Assembly (NCBI GenBank): GCA_003576695.1
Contig: QOZQ01000005.1
Location: 186,001-250,000, forward strand
Direction: 5' to 3'
Length of the DNA: 64,000 nt
Source: Taklimakanibacter lacteus
GTDB lineage: Bacteria; Pseudomonadota; Alphaproteobacteria; Rhizobiales; Aestuariivirgaceae
In this document: positions 1 through 8,277 of the stretch, piece after piece
How the letters are laid out: every line of letters begins with the position of its first letter
Position numbering within the stretch: the first letter of the stretch is position 1
Notes under the pieces: model-generated
Told to the model about the DNA's origin: nothing
The model's database searches: none
What the model saw: only the letters and a program-made list of their open reading frames with translations
Made by a program: the position numbers and the translations under genes

Positions 1-24
1 CCTTCTCCTCGATACATTCATAAA

Positions 25-1362
25 ATGACTCAAAAGCTCCTTGACCTCGCCGAAGCCGCTCTCGCCGCCGCAAAACAATCCGGCGCAACATCCGCCGATG
101 CGCTGGTCGTCGATGGAAGCAGCCTCGACGTTGCCGTGCGCGACGGCACGATCGAAAATCTCGAGCAGTCGGAGGCCTGCGAGGTGGGCCTTCGGGTCTT
201 TGTCGGCCAGTCTTCCGCGGCGATCGCCACATCCAAGATCGATGCGGCCGGCATCGCACGCATTGCCGAGCAGGCTGTCGCCATGGCGAAAGCGGCGCCG
301 CCCGATCCCTATGCCGGCCTTGCGGATGCAGACCAGATCGCGAAGACCTGGGCTCAACTCGACATAGCGGGCGATGACATGCCCGACGCCGCGACCTTGC
401 GCGACATGGCGCTCGGCGCCGAGAGCGCTGCGCTCGCCGTCGAAGGGGTGAGCAAATCAGGCGGCGCCGGCGCTTCGGCATCAGCCCGTACCGTCGTGCT
501 CGCCGCCTCCAACGGCTTTGCCGGCAGCTACCGGCGCACCGGACTGTCGCTCAGCGCGACGGCCATCGCCGGCGAAGGCACGGGCATGGAGCGCGATTAC
601 GATTTCTCCTCCGTCATTCACCGCAGTGATCTCAGGTCGCCGGAGGACATCGGCCGCGAGGCCGGGCGGCGCGCGGCGCGCAAGATCAATCCGCGCAAGG
701 TCAGGTCGCAGTCGGTGCCGGTCATCTATGACAACCGCATCGCCTCGAGCCTCGTCGGCCATTTCCTCTCCGCCATCATGGGCTCGGCCATCGCGCGCGG
801 CACGAGCTTCCTGCGCGACAAGCTCGGCCAGCCGGTCTTCGCGCCCACGATCCAGATCTTCGACGATCCGCTGCGGGCGCGCGGCCTCGCCTCGCGGCCC
901 TTCGATGCGGAAGGCATCGCCACCAGGAGGCTCCCGCTCATCGAAGACGGCGTGCTCAAGAGCTGGATCCTCGATCTGGGCTCGGCGCGCCAACTCGGCC
1001 TTGCGACGACCGGCCATGCGGCGCGCGGCCTTGCCGGCCCGCCAGGCCCCTCCTCGTCCAATGTGGAGATGCGGCCGGGCCGCGAGGACCTCGCCCAGAT
1101 GATGAAGGCGATCGGCACCGGCTTTTACGTCACCGAGCTCATCGGCCATGGCCCGAATATCGTGACCGGCGATTACAGCCGGGGTGCGGCGGGCTTCTGG
1201 GTCGAGAATGGCGAGATCGCCTATCCGGTGAGCGAGGTGACACTGGCCGGCAAGCTCGCCGACATGTTCCGCCGTCTCACCCCGGCCAATGACCTCATCT
1301 ACCGCACCTCCCTCACCGCGCCCTCCTGCCTCATCGAAGGGATGACCCTTGGCGGACGCTGA
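25..1362 (+). CDS. pmbA: TldD/PmbA family metallopeptidase, TldE (PmbA) subunit
   Basis: The 445-residue protein matches PmbA/TldE along its whole length. That family partners TldD in a cytoplasmic protease that processes small modified peptides (microcin B17 in E. coli) and degrades unfolded peptides. TldE itself has no zinc HExxxH motif, and none is visible here. The C-terminal half holds the conserved stretch GLAGPPGPSSSNVEMRPG and the GTGFYVTELIGHGPNIVTGD block near residues 370-390. The ATG at 25 gives a full-length N terminus. The last 14 bases overlap the next gene, so the two are probably translationally coupled. TldD is not in the window, and this gene may continue an operon that starts upstream. 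Confidence 0.93.
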   Translation: MTQKLLDLAEAALAAAKQSGATSADALVVDGSSLDVAVRDGTIENLEQSEACEVGLRVFVGQSSAAIATSKIDAAGIARIAEQAVAMAKAAPPDPYAGLADADQIAKTWAQLDIAGDDMPDAATLRDMALGAESAALAVEGVSKSGGAGASASARTVVLAASNGFAGSYRRTGLSLSATAIAGEGTGMERDYDFSSVIHRSDLRSPEDIGREAGRRAARKINPRKVRSQSVPVIYDNRIASSLVGHFLSAIMGSAIARGTSFLRDKLGQPVFAPTIQIFDDPLRARGLASRPFDAEGIATRRLPLIEDGVLKSWILDLGSARQLGLATTGHAARGLAGPPGPSSSNVEMRPGREDLAQMMKAIGTGFYVTELIGHGPNIVTGDYSRGAAGFWVENGEIAYPVSEVTLAGKLADMFRRLTPANDLIYRTSLTAPSCLIEGMTLGGR

Positions 1363-2116
1363 GCTTCTCCACGCCGCGGTGCGCGAAGCGGGCCGTCTGG
1401 CCCGCTCTTTGTTCCAGCAGAAGATCAAGCGCTGGACGAAGAGCGACGGATCGCCGGTGACCGAGGCCGATCTCGCGGTCGACAAGGTCCTGAAGGCGTT
1501 GCTGCATGAGGCGCGTCCCGATTATGGCTGGCTGTCGGAGGAAACACCCGACACGCCGGACCGGCTGGCGCGGCGCCAGGTATGGATCGTCGATCCGATC
1601 GACGGCACCCGCGCCTTCGCGCAAGGCGGCGATGAATGGTGCGTGGCGGCCGCCCTTCTCGTCGACGGGAGGCCTGAGCTTGCCGCCATCTACCGGCCGA
1701 TGGCGGATCAATTCTATGAAGCGCAACGCGGCAAGGGTGCAAGGCTGAATGGCGAGAAGCTGCAGTTGGCCCGACCTTCCGGGCTTGCCGGTGCGCGCGT
1801 ACTCGGCAATGCGAGCGCCATCCGGCAGCTCGAAGCCACGGCGCCGATCGAAGCGATCGCCAGCGGCAACACGCCACTGGCGATGCGCCTTGCGCGGGTG
1901 GCGTCAGGCGAGCTCGAGGCCGCCCTCTCCACCACGCCCAAGCATGACTGGGACCTTGCGGCGGGCGACCTTCTGGTGCACGAAGCGGGCGGAACCGTCA
2001 CCGGGCTCGACGGACAGGTCTTCGCCTATAACCGCGCCGAGACGCGGCAAGCGAATTATGTGGCAACGTCGCACGCTCTTCATGCGGCACTTCTGGAGCA
2101 TCTCGCAGCAACATGA
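1349..2116 (+). CDS. Inositol monophosphatase-family phosphatase, CysQ-like (3'(2'),5'-bisphosphate nucleotidase)
   Basis: The 255-residue protein belongs to the FIG/inositol monophosphatase superfamily of Mg2+/Li+-sensitive phosphatases. The metal-binding motifs are in order: a WLSEETPD segment near residue 67, WIVDPIDGTRAFAQGGDEW near 88, and KHDWDLAAGDLLVHEAGG near 205. CysQ-type members hydrolyse 3'-phosphoadenosine 5'-phosphate; inositol monophosphatase is the alternative. The likely start is TTG at 1349, with a GAAGG ribosome site about 8 bases upstream, inside the end of pmbA. The stop overlaps the next gene as ATGA. Family assignment is firm; the exact substrate is inferred. Confidence 0.88.
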   Translation: MADAELLHAAVREAGRLARSLFQQKIKRWTKSDGSPVTEADLAVDKVLKALLHEARPDYGWLSEETPDTPDRLARRQVWIVDPIDGTRAFAQGGDEWCVAAALLVDGRPELAAIYRPMADQFYEAQRGKGARLNGEKLQLARPSGLAGARVLGNASAIRQLEATAPIEAIASGNTPLAMRLARVASGELEAALSTTPKHDWDLAAGDLLVHEAGGTVTGLDGQVFAYNRAETRQANYVATSHALHAALLEHLAAT

Positions 2117-2373
2117 GCAAGTCACCCAAGAAACAACCGGAGCAGCTTCTCCATCTCGTTTTCGGCGGCGAACTCACCGATCTCGACGGCATCACCTTCA
2201 AGGATGTCGCGGGCCTCGACATCGTCGGCATCTATCCCAATTTCAAGACGGCGCAGAAAGCCTGGTCCGGGAAGGCGCGCGAAACCCTCGACAATGCGCA
2301 GATGCGCTATTTCATCGTGCATCTGCATCGCCTGCTCGATCCCGCGACGGACACGACGAAGAAGAAGAAATAG
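2113..2373 (+). CDS. DUF4170 family small protein
   Basis: This 86-residue soluble protein resembles the alphaproteobacterial DUF4170 family. It has a hydrophobic LLHLVFGGEL start, a central GLDIVGIYPNFKTAQKAW segment, a RYFIVHLHRLLDP end and a lysine-rich tail. The function of the family is not known. Its ATG overlaps the cysQ-like stop by four bases, so it is the third gene of a tightly coupled pmbA-cysQ-DUF4170 run. No signal peptide or membrane segment is visible. Confidence 0.85.
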   Translation: MSKSPKKQPEQLLHLVFGGELTDLDGITFKDVAGLDIVGIYPNFKTAQKAWSGKARETLDNAQMRYFIVHLHRLLDPATDTTKKKK

Positions 2374-2426
2374 TACTCAGAGCCGCAGAGGATTGCTCCA
2401 AGCGAGACTCCGACCCGACCCAATTC

Positions 2427-2765
2427 GTCATCCCGGCGAAAGCCGGGATCCCCTAAATTCCCTCCGAGCCATCAGCGCTGCTCGCGGTGCACTTGTTTAA
2501 TGGATCCCGGCTTTCGCCGCTATCGGATTCACATATCGTAGAGGGGATTGCGACCTTGCCCTCGCCCCGCTTCAGCGGGGAGAGGGAGGGACCCATTGCG
2601 GAAGCAATGGGAGGGTGAGGGGCCTGTATGAAAGTTGCGCGCTGGCCCCTCACCCTTCCCGCCGCTGCGCGGCGGGCCCCTACCCTCTCCCCGCTGAAGC
2701 GGGGCGAGGGTGAAAGGCTCGCCCGCGAATTGTGTGCATATGATCGCGGCTTTCGCCGGGATGAC
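2427..2765. repeat. Outer GTCATCCCGG-type inverted repeat flanking an inner palindromic element
   Basis: The gap between the DUF4170 gene and the convergent SDR gene has no supportable gene and is filled by repeats. A 26-base arm at 2427-2452 (GTCATCCCGGCGAAAGCCGG...) is matched in inverted orientation at 2742-2765, with a third related arm at 2502-2519. The arms resemble REP-like palindromes common in proteobacterial intergenic DNA. A separate 152-base palindrome (2559-2710) is nested inside. Confidence 0.8.
2559..2710. repeat. 152-bp dispersed palindromic element, copy 1
   Basis: The termini are a perfect 28-base inverted repeat (2559-2586 against 2683-2710; core CCCCGCTTCAGCGGGG). Further inverted pairs lie inside: the self-complementary CCCATTGC/GCAATGGG and a GGGTGAGGGGCC/GGCCCCTCACCC pair. 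A near-identical copy in the same orientation lies at 22539-22690. It has no open frame of its own and behaves like a MITE or REP-type element that could fold into a long cruciform or RNA hairpin. Confidence 0.85.
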
Positions 2766-2804
2766 GGATGAGGGAGGGTGCGAAACTTTCTGCGCGCGTG
2801 GTGG

Positions 2805-3863
2805 TTACGGAACGATCCTGCGGCGGCGGAGCTCGGTGAAGAGCTCCAGGAACATTGCCTCCGTATCGACCTGGTCATGGAAGCCGAGGCGGCGGGCCTT
2901 GCTGCCATCGGCGAAGAAATCATAATCCCACGAGAAGACGAAATCGGCGAAGGGCCAGGAGGAGACGTCCTTGTAGGGCGTCGGGGCAAGCCCGTGGCGT
3001 TCGACCATGGCGTTCCAGAGCGGTTCCTTATCGGTCATGACGATGCTGAGCTGCAAAGGCATCGGGCCTGCGACCTCCATGTCGAAGAAGCGGGCAATCC
3101 TCGGCCACATGTCGTTCCAGCGGAAGAGATCGCCATTGTTGATGTTGAAGGCCTGGTTGGCCGCTTTGGGCTCGGTCGCCGCCCATGTGGTCGCGCGCGC
3201 CAGGAGACCGGCATCCGTCACCTCGATGAGCTTGTCATAGGCCTGGGGCTTGCCCGGAAAGCGCAGCGGCAGGCCCAGCTCCTTCGACATCGCGGCATAG
3301 ACCGCAATGGCGATGACGAGATTCATCGGATTGCCGAGTGCTACGCCACCGACCACGCTGGGGCGCAGCGCTGACCAGGTCCAGCTTTTGCCTGTCTGGC
3401 GGGCCTCCAGAAACCTCTGCTGGTCGATATTGAATTCGGGCGGCATGGGCGGCGGATCGGTCTCGCGCGCCGGCGTCTTGAATGGACCCAGATGCGCGCC
3501 ATAGACCTTGTAGCCCTGCATCAGGCTCACATGCCGCAGGTGCTGTGCCGAGGCTTCCATGGCCTCGACGAGATAAGTGAGCATTGCGAGGTTGGGCGCC
3601 ACAAGCTCGGCCCAGCTGCCGCGGTCCTGATAGGCGGCATAGAAGAGATGCGTGACATTGGCGAGGGGACCGAGTTTCGCCTCGACATCGCGGCGATCGA
3701 GAAGATCGACGGCGATGTGGCGCGTGCCCTCTTTCGCCTCGCCGCCCCGCCGTGACAGGCCGATGATGTCCCAGCCGCCTTCCGCCTCGAGATGGGTGAT
3801 GAGATTGCGCCCGATCACACCCTGGGCGCCGGCGACCAGCGCCACCTTGTTCTGCGTTTTCAT
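2805..3863 (-). CDS. SDR oxidoreductase, progesterone 5-beta-reductase/iridoid synthase-like
   Basis: The 352-residue NAD(P)-dependent protein has an N-terminal Rossmann motif GAQGVIG (residues 12-18) and the LSRRG dinucleotide-contact turn. The MQGYKVYG stretch is typical of PRISE-type SDRs (progesterone 5-beta-reductase and iridoid synthase relatives), which reduce enone carbonyl compounds. Bacterial members probably act on diverse enones or sugars; the substrate here is unknown. It starts at an ATG 12 bases after the stop of the MFS gene, so the two form an operon transcribed leftward. Confidence 0.82.
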   Translation of the reverse strand: MKTQNKVALVAGAQGVIGRNLITHLEAEGGWDIIGLSRRGGEAKEGTRHIAVDLLDRRDVEAKLGPLANVTHLFYAAYQDRGSWAELVAPNLAMLTYLVEAMEASAQHLRHVSLMQGYKVYGAHLGPFKTPARETDPPPMPPEFNIDQQRFLEARQTGKSWTWSALRPSVVGGVALGNPMNLVIAIAVYAAMSKELGLPLRFPGKPQAYDKLIEVTDAGLLARATTWAATEPKAANQAFNINNGDLFRWNDMWPRIARFFDMEVAGPMPLQLSIVMTDKEPLWNAMVERHGLAPTPYKDVSSWPFADFVFSWDYDFFADGSKARRLGFHDQVDTEAMFLELFTELRRRRIVP

Positions 3864-3875
3864 GAATTCCTCCGT

Positions 3876-5051
3876 TTATTCGGCCGGGCAAACCGCCAGC
3901 CGCTTCGCGGCATCGAGCCGCAAGGCCAGCAGCGCGACGATGAGACCCGATAAGGTCACCAGCGCTGCGGCCCAGGTGACGGATCCCAAGCCGGGTCCGT
4001 GATCGATGACGACGCCGCCGAGCCACGCACCGCCGGCATTGCCGAGATTGAAGGCGGCGATATTGAAGCTCGAAGCGAGGCTCTGGCCCGCGCCTTCCGC
4101 CTTCTCCAGCACCCACATCTGCAAAGGCGGCACGGTCGCGAAAGCGGACATGCCGAGTAGGAAGACGAAGGCGGCCGCGGCGATGCGGTCATGGATGGCG
4201 AAGCTCATCAGCCCCAGCACGACCGTCAGAGCGATGAGGCTGCCCAACAGCGCCGGTGTCAACCTGCGGTCGGCGAGCCTGCCGCCGAGGAGATTGCCGA
4301 TCATGAGGCCGGCGCCGAAGAGCAGCATCAAGGGCGACACGGCGGCTTCGGAGAAGCCCGACAGGCTCGTCAGGATCGGCGCGATATAGGTGAAGACGGC
4401 AAAGACGCCGGCATAGCCCAGCACCGTCGTCAGAAGCCCGAGCAGAACCTGCGGGCGGCGGAAGACCTTGAGATCGTCCCGGAAGCTGCCCTGCGCGGCG
4501 ACGGCCTTGTTGCGCGGAACGAAGGCCCAGATCACCGCGAGCGCCACGAGACCCACAAAAGTCACGGCCCAGAAGGTCGAGCGCCAGCCGAACATCTGGC
4601 CGAGCCAGGTGCCGAAGGGCACGCCCAATATGGTGGCGACGGTGAGGCCGGTGAACATGATGGCGATGGCTGACGCCTTCCGGTTGGGCGCGACGAGGCT
4701 GGTCGCCACCACCGAGCCCACGCCGAAGAAGGTACCATGGGCGAAGGCGGTGAGAATGCGCGCCGCCATCAAGGTCCAGTAGTCCGGCGCCACCGCAGCG
4801 GCGGCATTGCCAATGGTAAAGATGAGCATGAGGGCGAGAAGCACATTCTTGCGCGGCCAGCGGCTGGTCAAGGCGGTGAGGATCGGCGCGCCGAGCACGA
4901 CGCCTAGGGCATAGCCCGAGATCAGCAGGCCCGCCGCCGGGATCGAGACGCCGAGATCTCCCGACACCTCGATGAGGAGGCCCATGATCACGAATTCGGT
5001 GACGCCTATTCCGAAAGCGCCGGCGGTGAGCGCATAGAGAGCAAGAGGCAT
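3876..5051 (-). CDS. MFS transporter, AraJ/YdhP-like drug:H+ antiporter family
   Basis: The protein is about 391 residues with twelve predicted hydrophobic segments. The N-terminal signature LYALTAGAFGIGVTEFVIMG and the loop RWPRKNVLL after helix 2 are typical of AraJ/YdhP-type DHA1 transporters, which export sugars or drugs by proton exchange. I prefer the ATG at 5051, which has a GGGA ribosome site, over an in-frame GTG at 5063. Its promoter faces away from the PPOX gene in a 107-bp gap. The pairing with the SDR suggests modification or efflux of a small organic compound, but this is inference. Confidence 0.88.
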   Translation of the reverse strand: MPLALYALTAGAFGIGVTEFVIMGLLIEVSGDLGVSIPAAGLLISGYALGVVLGAPILTALTSRWPRKNVLLALMLIFTIGNAAAAVAPDYWTLMAARILTAFAHGTFFGVGSVVATSLVAPNRKASAIAIMFTGLTVATILGVPFGTWLGQMFGWRSTFWAVTFVGLVALAVIWAFVPRNKAVAAQGSFRDDLKVFRRPQVLLGLLTTVLGYAGVFAVFTYIAPILTSLSGFSEAAVSPLMLLFGAGLMIGNLLGGRLADRRLTPALLGSLIALTVVLGLMSFAIHDRIAAAAFVFLLGMSAFATVPPLQMWVLEKAEGAGQSLASSFNIAAFNLGNAGGAWLGGVVIDHGPGLGSVTWAAALVTLSGLIVALLALRLDAAKRLAVCPAE

Positions 5052-5158
5052 GATTTGTCCCACAGCCGGCCCAGATGCCGGCTGCCGGGATAGATGGACG
5101 CCTCGCGGACTATGAACTAGAATGCATAAAGTAACAGGATTTGTGAGTTCAATTCACT

Positions 5159-5728
5159 ATGGCAAAGCAATTCACCCGGATCGAGGACGCCCACCGCAAT
5201 TTCATCGGGCGCCAGCACATCTTCTTCACCGCCTCGGCCGCCGAAGCCACGCGGGTCAATATCTCGCCGCGCCCGACCGACGCCTTGCGGCTCCTCGATG
5301 CCCGTAGCGCGATCTATCTCGACCGGACCGGCAGCGGCAATGAGACGGCGGCGCATCTCAAGGCCGATGGCCGGCTCACCATCATGTTCTGCGCCTTCGA
5401 TGGCCCGCCCGTGATCCTGCGCCTCTATGGCCGAGGCCGCACGATCCGCCGCAACAGCCCGGAATATCTGGCGCTGCTCGACGCCCATTATGGCGGCAGC
5501 GAACCTTTGGGGGCGCGCCAGATCATCCGTCTCGATATCGACCTGGTGCAGACCTCCTGCGGCTATGGCGTACCGCTTTTCGACTATCGCGCCGAGCGGC
5601 CCAATCTCGACCGCTGGGCGGAAGCCAAAAGCGAGGACGGACTCGAAGCCTATTGGCGCGAGAAGAACCTTACCAGCATGGACGGCCTGCCGACCGGGCT
5701 GATCGACGAAGAAGAAATGGTGTCGTGA
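5159..5728 (+). CDS. Pyridoxamine 5'-phosphate oxidase-fold (PPOX) family protein
   Basis: The 189-residue protein has the split-barrel flavin-binding fold of the PPOX family. The IFFTASAA segment (residues 21-28) is followed by NISPRP, by a DRTGSGNETAAHL segment near 56-68 and by LYGRGRTI near 87-94. The motifs match the general FMN-linked oxidoreductase branch rather than true PdxH. It is likely an FMN- or F420-dependent oxidoreductase of unknown substrate. Its stop overlaps the GTG start of the LysR gene, so the regulator is translationally coupled to it. Confidence 0.83.
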   Translation: MAKQFTRIEDAHRNFIGRQHIFFTASAAEATRVNISPRPTDALRLLDARSAIYLDRTGSGNETAAHLKADGRLTIMFCAFDGPPVILRLYGRGRTIRRNSPEYLALLDAHYGGSEPLGARQIIRLDIDLVQTSCGYGVPLFDYRAERPNLDRWAEAKSEDGLEAYWREKNLTSMDGLPTGLIDEEEMVS

Positions 5729-6645
5729 GCCGGCTCGAGGTCAACCGCTCCGGCGAGATCGAGGTCTTCGTCCGCGTCGTCGACCTGGGCGGCTTCTCCG
5801 CCGCCGCCCGCGCCTTCAAGATGACGCCCTCGGCGGTGAGCAAGCTCGTCGCACGCCTCGAGAGCCGCCTCGGCACGCGCCTCATCAACCGCTCGACGCG
5901 CAAATTGCAACTCACCGCGGAAGGTGCGGCCTTCCATGAGCGCGGCCTGCGCATCCTCGAAGACATGGCGACGGCCGAGCGCGAAGCGGCGAGCGGTGCC
6001 GAGCCGCAGGGGCGGCTTCGCATCAACAGCAATGTCCCCTTCGGCCTCCACTATCTCCTGCCGTTGCTGCCGGGCTTCCTCGACCGGTTTCCGCAGATCA
6101 AGGTCGATGTCGGGCTCACCGACCGGGTGGTGGACCTGATCGAAGAGCGCGCCGATGTCGCCATCCGCTCCGGGCCCTTGCGCGAATCGCGCCTCATAGC
6201 GCGCAAGCTCGGCGACAGCCGGTTGATCGTCGTCGCTTCACCCGACTATCTCGCCAGGCATGGCGAGCCCAGGACGCTTGCCGATCTCGACCGGCACAAT
6301 CAGCTCGGCTTCTGCTTCACCCGCCATATCGCCGGCTGGCCTTTCGTCGATGGCAAAGGCGTGAGCATGACCCGCAATCTCAATGGCAATGCGCTGGTCA
6401 GCGACGGCGAGGCGCTGCGCCGGCTCGCTCTGTCAGGACTGGGCCTGGTGCGGCTGTCGAGCTTCCACATCACGCCCGATATCAAGGCCGGGCGTCTCGT
6501 GCCGGTGCTCGAAAAATACAATCCCGGCGACATCGAGACGATGTTCGCGGTCTATGTCGGCCAGGGCGGACACTTGCCGGCACGCGTGCGGGCATTCCTC
6601 GACTATCTGAGCGCCCAGGTGCGTTTTCCGCCGATCGATGCTTAA
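5725..6645 (+). CDS. LysR-family transcriptional regulator
   Basis: The 306-residue regulator has an N-terminal winged HTH (FVRVVDLGGFSAAARAFKM, then PSAVSKLVARLESRLG) and a LysR substrate-binding domain from about residue 90. The start is taken as GTG at 5725, giving a four-base GTGA overlap with the PPOX stop. An upstream TTG at 5653 would add a tail without homology. The HTH places it in the large LysR group that often controls a neighbouring oxidoreductase; PPOX or the divergent MFS/SDR pair are plausible targets. Its stop overlaps the convergent ribF stop by 4 bp. Confidence 0.92.
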   Translation: MSRLEVNRSGEIEVFVRVVDLGGFSAAARAFKMTPSAVSKLVARLESRLGTRLINRSTRKLQLTAEGAAFHERGLRILEDMATAEREAASGAEPQGRLRINSNVPFGLHYLLPLLPGFLDRFPQIKVDVGLTDRVVDLIEERADVAIRSGPLRESRLIARKLGDSRLIVVASPDYLARHGEPRTLADLDRHNQLGFCFTRHIAGWPFVDGKGVSMTRNLNGNALVSDGEALRRLALSGLGLVRLSSFHITPDIKAGRLVPVLEKYNPGDIETMFAVYVGQGGHLPARVRAFLDYLSAQVRFPPIDA

Positions 6646-7652
6646 AGTATTCCGTTTCTCTGCGCCTGCGCCAGCGGAAAGCCCGACAGAGGATCGGCGG
6701 CATCCTCGGCGGCGAGGCGGCGCTCGACCGCGGCGCAATCAAGCTTCATCTGCGCCACCAGGTCATCGATGGTGTCGAAGCGGCGGTCGGGCCGGATGAG
6801 GTCGATGAAATCGACCAGCATCGTCTTGCCATAGAGATCGCCGTCGAAGCCGAGAAGATGCACTTCGAGGAAGGTCTTCTCGCTGGCGAAAGTGGGCCTG
6901 CGGCCGAAATAGCCGGCACCTTTCCAACGTGTCATGCCCCGAACAGCAGCGTCGCGCACGCGCACGGCATAGATGCCCTGGAACGGTTCCGATCCGTCGG
7001 GCAGCACGATATTGAGGGTCGGGAAGCCGATGGTGCGGCCGCGCTGGTCGCCATGCACGACCTCGCCCATCACCGTCCAGTGATAGCCGAGCTGGCGCGA
7101 CGCCTCGCTCACATGGCCGTGGCGCAGCGAATCGCGAATGGCGCTCGAGGAGAAGGGTGCGTAACCGTCATCATCGGTCACCTGGTCGATCACCGTGACG
7201 CCGAAGCCCAGCTGCCGGCCCAGAGCGCGCATGGTTTCCGGTGTGCCCTTGCGGCCATGGCCGAAATGGAAGTCATAGCCGGTGACGACATGCGCGACGC
7301 CGAGCCTTTCGCTCAATTGCCTGCGGACGAAATCCTCAGGCGTCATCGCGGCAAAGGCGGCATCGAAAGCGAGAACCGCGGTGAAGCTCGCGCCCAGCGC
7401 CGCGACGAGGCGCGCCTTCAGGGGCAAGGGTGTCAGGCGGAAGACGGGCTCGGCCGGCCGGAAGAAGCTGCGCGGATGCGGCTCGAAAGTGACGAGCGCC
7501 CAATTCGTGTTGCGGCGGCGGGCCTCGGCCTGGGTCTCGGCCAGCAATTGCTGATGGCCGCGATGGATTCCGTCGAAATTGCCGATGGCGATGACAGCGC
7601 CGCGCAATTCCTGCGGCAGCGGCGCGCCGGCCTCGATGATCATGCTGGTCAT
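6642..7652 (-). CDS. ribF: Bifunctional riboflavin kinase / FMN adenylyltransferase (FAD synthetase)
   Basis: The 336-residue enzyme makes FMN and FAD from riboflavin and ATP in the cytoplasm. The N-terminal nucleotidyltransferase domain shows GNFDGIHRGHQQLL (residues 23-36), with the adenylyl-transfer HxGH-type site, followed by GYDFHFGHGRKG and the SSSAIR motif near 170. The C-terminal flavokinase domain shows GRTIGFPTLNI near 205. The length fits standard RibF. It ends the leftward HAD-MaoC-ribF run. No FMN riboswitch is visible upstream. Confidence 0.96.
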   Translation of the reverse strand: MTSMIIEAGAPLPQELRGAVIAIGNFDGIHRGHQQLLAETQAEARRRNTNWALVTFEPHPRSFFRPAEPVFRLTPLPLKARLVAALGASFTAVLAFDAAFAAMTPEDFVRRQLSERLGVAHVVTGYDFHFGHGRKGTPETMRALGRQLGFGVTVIDQVTDDDGYAPFSSSAIRDSLRHGHVSEASRQLGYHWTVMGEVVHGDQRGRTIGFPTLNIVLPDGSEPFQGIYAVRVRDAAVRGMTRWKGAGYFGRRPTFASEKTFLEVHLLGFDGDLYGKTMLVDFIDLIRPDRRFDTIDDLVAQMKLDCAAVERRLAAEDAADPLSGFPLAQAQRNGIL

Positions 7653-7728
7653 AGGACGATTCTAGAGAAGGATTCTTTCTTGCGCATCGGATTATCCGAA
7701 AACCGCTTCACACTTTTCGGTCCGATGC

Positions 7729-8154
7729 TTAGGCGCGGGAAGGCACCAGGACAAGCGCCTCGCCTTCCAGCACCACCTTGTCGCCGACCGAGACCGAGCA
7801 GTCGAGCGAGGCGCGGCGCTTGTCGCGGTCGAGCGACGAGATGCGGGCAAGCGCACGCACCGTGTCGCCGATCCTCACCGGCGCCTTGAAGCGCAAGGTC
7901 TGGGAGAGGTAGATGCAGCCATAGCCCGGCAGCTTGGTGCCGAGGATGGTGGAGATGAAGCTCGCGGTCAGCATGCCATGGGCGATGCGGGCCTTGAACG
8001 GCGATCTGGCGGCAAAGTCGGCGTCGAGATGGACGGGATTGTTGTCGCCCGAAAGCTCGGCGAAGGTCTCGATGTCATTGCCGGTCACCACGCGTTCGTG
8101 GGCCGCCTCCATGCCGACCTCGAGATCCTCGATGCAATAATGGGCGCCGGACAT
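7729..8154 (-). CDS. MaoC-family (R)-hydratase / hot-dog fold dehydratase
   Basis: The 141-residue hot-dog protein resembles the MaoC/PhaJ type (R)-specific enoyl-CoA hydratases. The hydratase signature is visible: SGDNNPVHLDADFAARSPFK (catalytic Asp and His) followed by RIAHGMLTASFIS. The start is the ATG at 8154 with a GGAG ribosome site; the longer frame to 8277 would include unconserved sequence. It lies between the HAD hydrolase and ribF on the same strand, 75 bp from ribF. It could feed PHA or fatty-acid metabolism, but the acyl-CoA substrate cannot be read from sequence. Confidence 0.88.
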   Translation of the reverse strand: MSGAHYCIEDLEVGMEAAHERVVTGNDIETFAELSGDNNPVHLDADFAARSPFKARIAHGMLTASFISTILGTKLPGYGCIYLSQTLRFKAPVRIGDTVRALARISSLDRDKRRASLDCSVSVGDKVVLEGEALVLVPSRA

Positions 8155-8277
8155 TGCCGCACTCCTTTTGGTTGCAGGTGCTAAATAACCATATTGCGAC
8201 GCACAAGAAAAGCTCTCCCAAAGTCGCAGCGCCGAGCCTGCGGGAACTTTGGTTAATCCTTTGAATCCAATGGGCAA

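Noticed and set aside
2427-2765. CRISPR array from the repeated GTCATCCCGG arms
   Set aside because: Arms are inverted and irregularly spaced, without spacers or cas genes.
7653-7728. FMN riboswitch upstream of ribF
   Set aside because: The gap is only 76 bases and shows none of the conserved FMN aptamer segments; ribF is also an internal operon gene.
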